Part shown: positions 23,344 to 26,356 of the stretch, piece by piece | Numbering within the stretch: position 1 is the first letter of the stretch | Layout of the letters: each line of letters starts with the position of its first letter | Assembly: GCA_049242865.1 (NCBI GenBank) | Contig: JBMLOR010000216.1 | Span: 1-26,356, forward strand | Direction of reading: 5' to 3' | Origin: CAIVPM01 sp049242865 | GTDB lineage: Bacteria > Bacteroidota > Bacteroidia > Chitinophagales > Chitinophagaceae | Length of the DNA: 26,356 nucleotides | The notes under the pieces: generated by a model | Databases searched by the model: none | What the model was told of the DNA's origin: nothing | The model's input: only the letters and a program-made list of their open reading frames with translations | Program-made: the position numbers and the translations under genes

Positions 23344-24357
23344 TTATTTACTAAGAAAACTTGCTAATTTTTCAAAAGTAATTTTTTGAATTACAGCTTT
23401 TCCTATTTTTTGCAACAAAATAAAATGTACAGCATCTTCATCTGTTTTTTTATCGTGCTGCAATATTTTCATTGCTTTTTTAGGATTAAATGATGCATAA
23501 GTTGGCAATTGATACTGAGCTAATGTATTTACAACTTCTTGCGTTTTTTTAAAACCAATTTCTTGAAATGATAGTTCACAAGCATAAGTCATACCAATAC
23601 TTATGGCTTCACCATGACTTAAATCGTATTGATTTTCTAAAGCATGCCCCAGTGTGTGGCCAAAATTTAGCAATTTCCTATCGGCTTTTTCAAATTCATC
23701 TTTTTGAACAACTTTGATTTTTATAGAAGCATTAGCTTTAATGATTTGTGCCGTTGCTTTTTTATTTTTAATAAAAAAATCAATATTGTGTTGTTGAAGT
23801 GTATTAAACATAGCTGCATCTTTAATGCAAGCATGTTTAATAATTTCGGCAAAGCCATTTTGCCATTCTTTTACAGGTAAAGATGATAACAAACTATAAT
23901 CATGCAATATGAAATTAGGCTGATTTATAATGCCCACCATATTTTTATATACACCTACATCTATCCCATTTTTACCACCAATACTTGCATCAACTAAACC
24001 TAATATTGATGTAGGTATAAAACCAAAAGCAAGTCCCCTCATATAAATACTAGCCACATAGCCAGTAATGTCAGTTACAACACCACCACCTACACCAATT
24101 AAAGTGGTTTGCCTGTTTGCCTTAAACTCTATTAATTGATCAATAATGGCATCTACAGTTTGCTGAATTTTAAAACTTTCACCTGCCTTTACTACAATAC
24201 AGTTTTGATGTTTAAATTTCTGCTGATGTGCATTGAAAACATTTTCATCGGTAATAAAAACAACATTTTTATTACTTATAAGTTTAAATACTTCATTAAA
24301 CTTTCCATCAAATAAAAACTTGGTTTTTGATTTACTGAAATTAAATGTTTGCCACAT
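23344..24357 (-). CDS. aroB: 3-dehydroquinate synthase AroB
   Basis: AroB converts DAHP to 3-dehydroquinate, step two of the shikimate pathway, with NAD and a divalent metal. The 337-residue product has the NAD-binding GVGGGVVTDITGYVAS (88-103), PTSILGLVDASIGGKNGID (115-133), and metal ligands by motif Glu171 (GFAEIIKHACI), His234 (NFGHTLGHALE) and His248 (LSHGEAISIGM). The length is slightly below the 350-360 of many AroB proteins but no motif is missing. It starts 10 bp after the DAHP synthase-chorismate mutase gene, so the first two shikimate steps are almost surely cotranscribed and probably feed each other in the cytoplasm. Confidence 0.97.
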   Translation of the reverse strand: MWQTFNFSKSKTKFLFDGKFNEVFKLISNKNVVFITDENVFNAHQQKFKHQNCIVVKAGESFKIQQTVDAIIDQLIEFKANRQTTLIGVGGGVVTDITGYVASIYMRGLAFGFIPTSILGLVDASIGGKNGIDVGVYKNMVGIINQPNFILHDYSLLSSLPVKEWQNGFAEIIKHACIKDAAMFNTLQQHNIDFFIKNKKATAQIIKANASIKIKVVQKDEFEKADRKLLNFGHTLGHALENQYDLSHGEAISIGMTYACELSFQEIGFKKTQEVVNTLAQYQLPTYASFNPKKAMKILQHDKKTDEDAVHFILLQKIGKAVIQKITFEKLASFLSK

Positions 24358-24367
24358 ATTGCAAGTT

Positions 24368-25459
24368 TTAGCTATTCATTATTTTATTTTGATGATTGAT
24401 GCTTTCCATGTGTACAGCATCAAAATATTTGGTAATAAACTCTTTACTTAAGCCTAATTTCTCTGCCTTTGTAAAAGCACGTTCTAAAATACTATTCCAT
24501 CTATTTGTTTGTAAAATAGTTATGTTGTTATCTTTTTTATATTGACCTATTTGATCAGCAACTTTCATTCTCGTGCCTAATATTTGCATCAACTCATCAT
24601 CTAGCTGATTAATTTGCTGACGCATTTTTTCCATAGCACTATGTAATTCTTCATTGTCAATATCTTCTTTACGCCAAATAATATTGCTCAGCATATTACC
24701 TAGTACTTCTGGTGTAATTTGCTGTTTAGCATCGCTCCAAGCATTATCTGGGTCAATATGACTTTCAATCATTAAACCATCAAAATCAAGGTCTATAGCT
24801 TTTTGAGATACATCTTGCAAAATATCTCTTCTTCCTGAAATATGTGAAGGGTCGCAAACTATTGGCAATGTTGGGTTTCGGCGTTTCATTTCAATAGCCA
24901 AATGCCACATAGGAGCATTTCGATACTCTGTGTTTCCATAGCTACTAAATCCTCTATGAATTAAACCAATATTAGATACACCTGCTTTTGCAATACGCTC
25001 AACAGCCCCTGTCCAAAGTTCTAAATCTGGGTTTATTGGGTTTTTAATTAATACTGGAATATCAACACCTCTTAACGCATCTGCTACTTCTTGAACACTG
25101 AATGGATTTACTGTTGTACGAGCACCAACCCATAAAACATCTACATCAAATTGTAAAGCATCTTGCACTTGTTTGCCAGTTGCAACCTCTACAGTTGTTG
25201 GCAAACCTGTTAGTTTTTTGGCCTGAGCTAGCCACGGTAAACCTTTTACGCCAATCCCTTCGAATTGACCTGGGCGTGTACGAGGTTTCCAAATACCTGC
25301 TCTTAATAAATTTATTTTTTGAGTGGCAGCTAACCTTTGAGCAGTTTGAATTAATTGTTCTTCAGTTTCTGCACTGCATGGCCCACTTATAATACCTGAA
25401 CCATCGGCTGGAAAATGAAATTTTTGTTTTGTAGATTGCAGTTGTTCTGTTGTAGTCAT
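24368..25459 (-). CDS. Bifunctional DAHP synthase / chorismate mutase
   Basis: This 363-residue fusion catalyses the first shikimate step (PEP + erythrose 4-phosphate to DAHP) and chorismate to prephenate. The N-terminal barrel (about 15-262) has GPCSAE (26-31, metal Cys28), RAGIWKPRTRP (53-63), ARTTVNPFS (113-121), IHRGFSSYG (167-175), CDPSHISGRR (202-211) and ESHIDPDNAWSDAKQQ (232-247), typical of the type I-beta class. The C-terminal AroQ-type helical mutase (about 268-355) has MRQQINQLDDELMQILGTR and VADQIGQYKKDNN. The same order is known from Porphyromonas and other Bacteroidota, where the mutase domain also serves prephenate feedback; that regulation is inferred here. aroB follows after 10 bp. 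Upstream is the rpoB terminator, leaving about 100 bp for its own promoter. Confidence 0.96.
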   Translation of the reverse strand: MTTTEQLQSTKQKFHFPADGSGIISGPCSAETEEQLIQTAQRLAATQKINLLRAGIWKPRTRPGQFEGIGVKGLPWLAQAKKLTGLPTTVEVATGKQVQDALQFDVDVLWVGARTTVNPFSVQEVADALRGVDIPVLIKNPINPDLELWTGAVERIAKAGVSNIGLIHRGFSSYGNTEYRNAPMWHLAIEMKRRNPTLPIVCDPSHISGRRDILQDVSQKAIDLDFDGLMIESHIDPDNAWSDAKQQITPEVLGNMLSNIIWRKEDIDNEELHSAMEKMRQQINQLDDELMQILGTRMKVADQIGQYKKDNNITILQTNRWNSILERAFTKAEKLGLSKEFITKYFDAVHMESINHQNKIMNS

Positions 25460-25560
25460 CTTCTTCTTTTTATATATTTTAAAATTGCTATGCGGGTGTA
25501 ATATTATATCATTTTTTTATTGTAAACCTATACATTTTATCTTTTTGATATACTAAATAA

Positions 25561-25589
25561 AAAATGGCTGCCTTTAAAGCAGCCATTTT
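25561..25589 (-). terminator. Rho-independent terminator of rpoB
   Basis: AAAATGGCTGC (25561-25571) pairs perfectly with GCAGCCATTTT (25579-25589) around a 7-nt loop. Read on the minus strand it starts 27 bp after the rpoB stop and runs into TTATTT, so together with the stem end it gives a T-rich tail. It marks the end of the rpoB transcript. Confidence 0.85.
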
Positions 25590-25616
25590 AAATATTCAAT
25601 AAAAATTATTAGCAAA

Positions 25617-26356
25617 TTATGCTTCAAATTTTAAATCTAATCCTAAACCTCTCAGCTCATGTACCAATACATTAAAGCTTTCTGGTACACCTGCTTTTGG
25701 AATATTATCGCCTTTTACAATAGCCTCATAGGTTTTTGCACGGCCAATAATATCATCAGATTTTAAGGTTAATAATTCTTGTAAAATGTTGGCAGCACCA
25801 TAAGCTTCAAGTGCCCAAACCTCCATTTCACCAAATCTTTGACCACCAAACTGTGCTTTACCACCTAAAGGTTGTTGAGTAATTAAGCTATATGGCCCAA
25901 TACTACGAGCATGCATTTTATCATCAACCATGTGGTGAAGTTTAATTACATAAATTACACCTACAGTTGCTTTTTGGTGGAATCTTTCACCTGTTTCTCC
26001 ATCATACAAATAAGTATGACCATTCATTGGAATTCCAGCTTCTTTACACAAATCTTCGATTTGAGTTGTACTAGCACCATCAAATATTGGAGTGGCAAAT
26101 TTCTTACCCAATTTCAAACCAGTCCAGCCTAAAATGGTTTCATAAATTTGTCCAAGGTTCATCCTACTTGGTACCCCTAATGGATTTAAAACAATATCTA
26201 CAGGTGTTCCATCTTCTAAGAAAGGCATATCCTCGGCACGTGCAATTTTTGCAACGATACCTTTGTTTCCGTGACGACCCGCCATTTTATCACCCACTTT
26301 CAACTTACGTTTTACAGCAAGATAAACTTTAGCTAATTTTAATACACCAGCTGGTA
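25617..26356 (-). CDS. rpoB: RNA polymerase beta subunit, C-terminal part
   Basis: The frame is open to the right edge, so the 5' part of the gene lies outside the window; about 246 C-terminal residues are visible. They begin PAGVLKLAKVYLAVKRKLK and continue KVGDKMAGRHGNKG, IVLNPLGVPSRMNLGQI, LYDGETGERF, DKMHARSIGPYSLITQQPLGG, KAQFGGQRFGEMEVWALEAYGAA and end in ELRGLGLDLKFEA. These are the near-universal catalytic-core and clamp segments of beta, including the lysines and histidine of the KMAGRHGNKG loop. The natural C-terminus is present and of normal length. An ATG-like reading from 26303 would be an internal TTG and is not a start. Downstream is a terminator and then DAHP synthase, not rpoC. 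Confidence 0.97.
   Translation of the reverse strand, partial: PAGVLKLAKVYLAVKRKLKVGDKMAGRHGNKGIVAKIARAEDMPFLEDGTPVDIVLNPLGVPSRMNLGQIYETILGWTGLKLGKKFATPIFDGASTTQIEDLCKEAGIPMNGHTYLYDGETGERFHQKATVGVIYVIKLHHMVDDKMHARSIGPYSLITQQPLGGKAQFGGQRFGEMEVWALEAYGAANILQELLTLKSDDIIGRAKTYEAIVKGDNIPKAGVPESFNVLVHELRGLGLDLKFEA

Noticed and set aside
25102..25392. Plus-strand frame of 96 codons inside DAHP synthase
   Set aside because: Antisense shadow of strongly conserved DAHP synthase motifs.
26087..26332. Plus-strand frames opposite rpoB
   Set aside because: The minus strand encodes invariant RpoB segments to the window edge; the plus frames match nothing.
1..26356. Defence, CRISPR, phage or transposon system
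   Set aside because: No transposase, integrase, nuclease-helicase set, direct-repeat array or phage structural gene is seen on either strand; the genes are metabolic and envelope functions.

Overview
The window looks like chromosomal DNA of a low-G+C member of the Bacteroidota, most plausibly Chitinophagales/Chitinophagaceae-like. The lineage call is inference. It rests on two outer-membrane receptors with N-terminal carboxypeptidase-regulatory-like domains, a lipoprotein with the TPR/PD40/CRD/OmpA order known from the type IX secretion protein PorE, a DAHP synthase fused to a C-terminal chorismate mutase, a secreted protein reaching the 'LPVTLVSFTGK' linker typical of Bacteroidota cargo, and A-rich leaders without clear Shine-Dalgarno sites. 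I see no phage, insertion sequence, CRISPR array, tRNA or rRNA.

Layout. 1-1699 (-): 5' part of a large secreted multidomain protein that runs off the left edge. 1810-2568 (+): membrane-anchored GH25 muramidase, convergent with a DinB-like protein (2565-3119, -). 3189-5488 (-): lpxD behind an HD phosphohydrolase. 5601-7760 (-): dipeptidyl peptidase IV. 7902-14789 (-): a same-strand run in transcription order hisC, PorE-like lipoprotein, trpC, trpF, then a disordered secreted protein with nine 'MIDLAPI' motifs, closed by a clear terminator. 14862-17807 (-): TonB-dependent receptor, terminated by a hairpin that lies in the leader of hisC. 17939-18856 (+): purC. 18857-19248: gene-free. 19249-21930 (+): a second outer-membrane barrel protein, ended by a 46-bp perfect palindrome. 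22006-25459 (-): a Cys/Met-metabolism PLP enzyme, aroB, and DAHP synthase/chorismate mutase upstream. 25617-26356 (-): C-terminal part of rpoB with its own terminator.

How the genes fit together. Most are housekeeping: entry and branches of aromatic synthesis (DAHP synthase-chorismate mutase, aroB, trpC, trpF), histidine (hisC), purines (purC), sulfur amino acids, lipid A (lpxD) and transcription (rpoB). The rest form the cell envelope: receptors, OmpA-type lipoprotein, periplasmic peptidase, muramidase and secreted proteins. Several operons that usually stay together look broken up: rpoB is not followed by rpoC, lpxD is not followed by lpxC/fabZ and lpxA, and trpC-trpF stand without the other trp genes. 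The least explained item is the 770-residue repeat protein starting 11 bp after trpF. No multi-gene defence or mobile system is visible.
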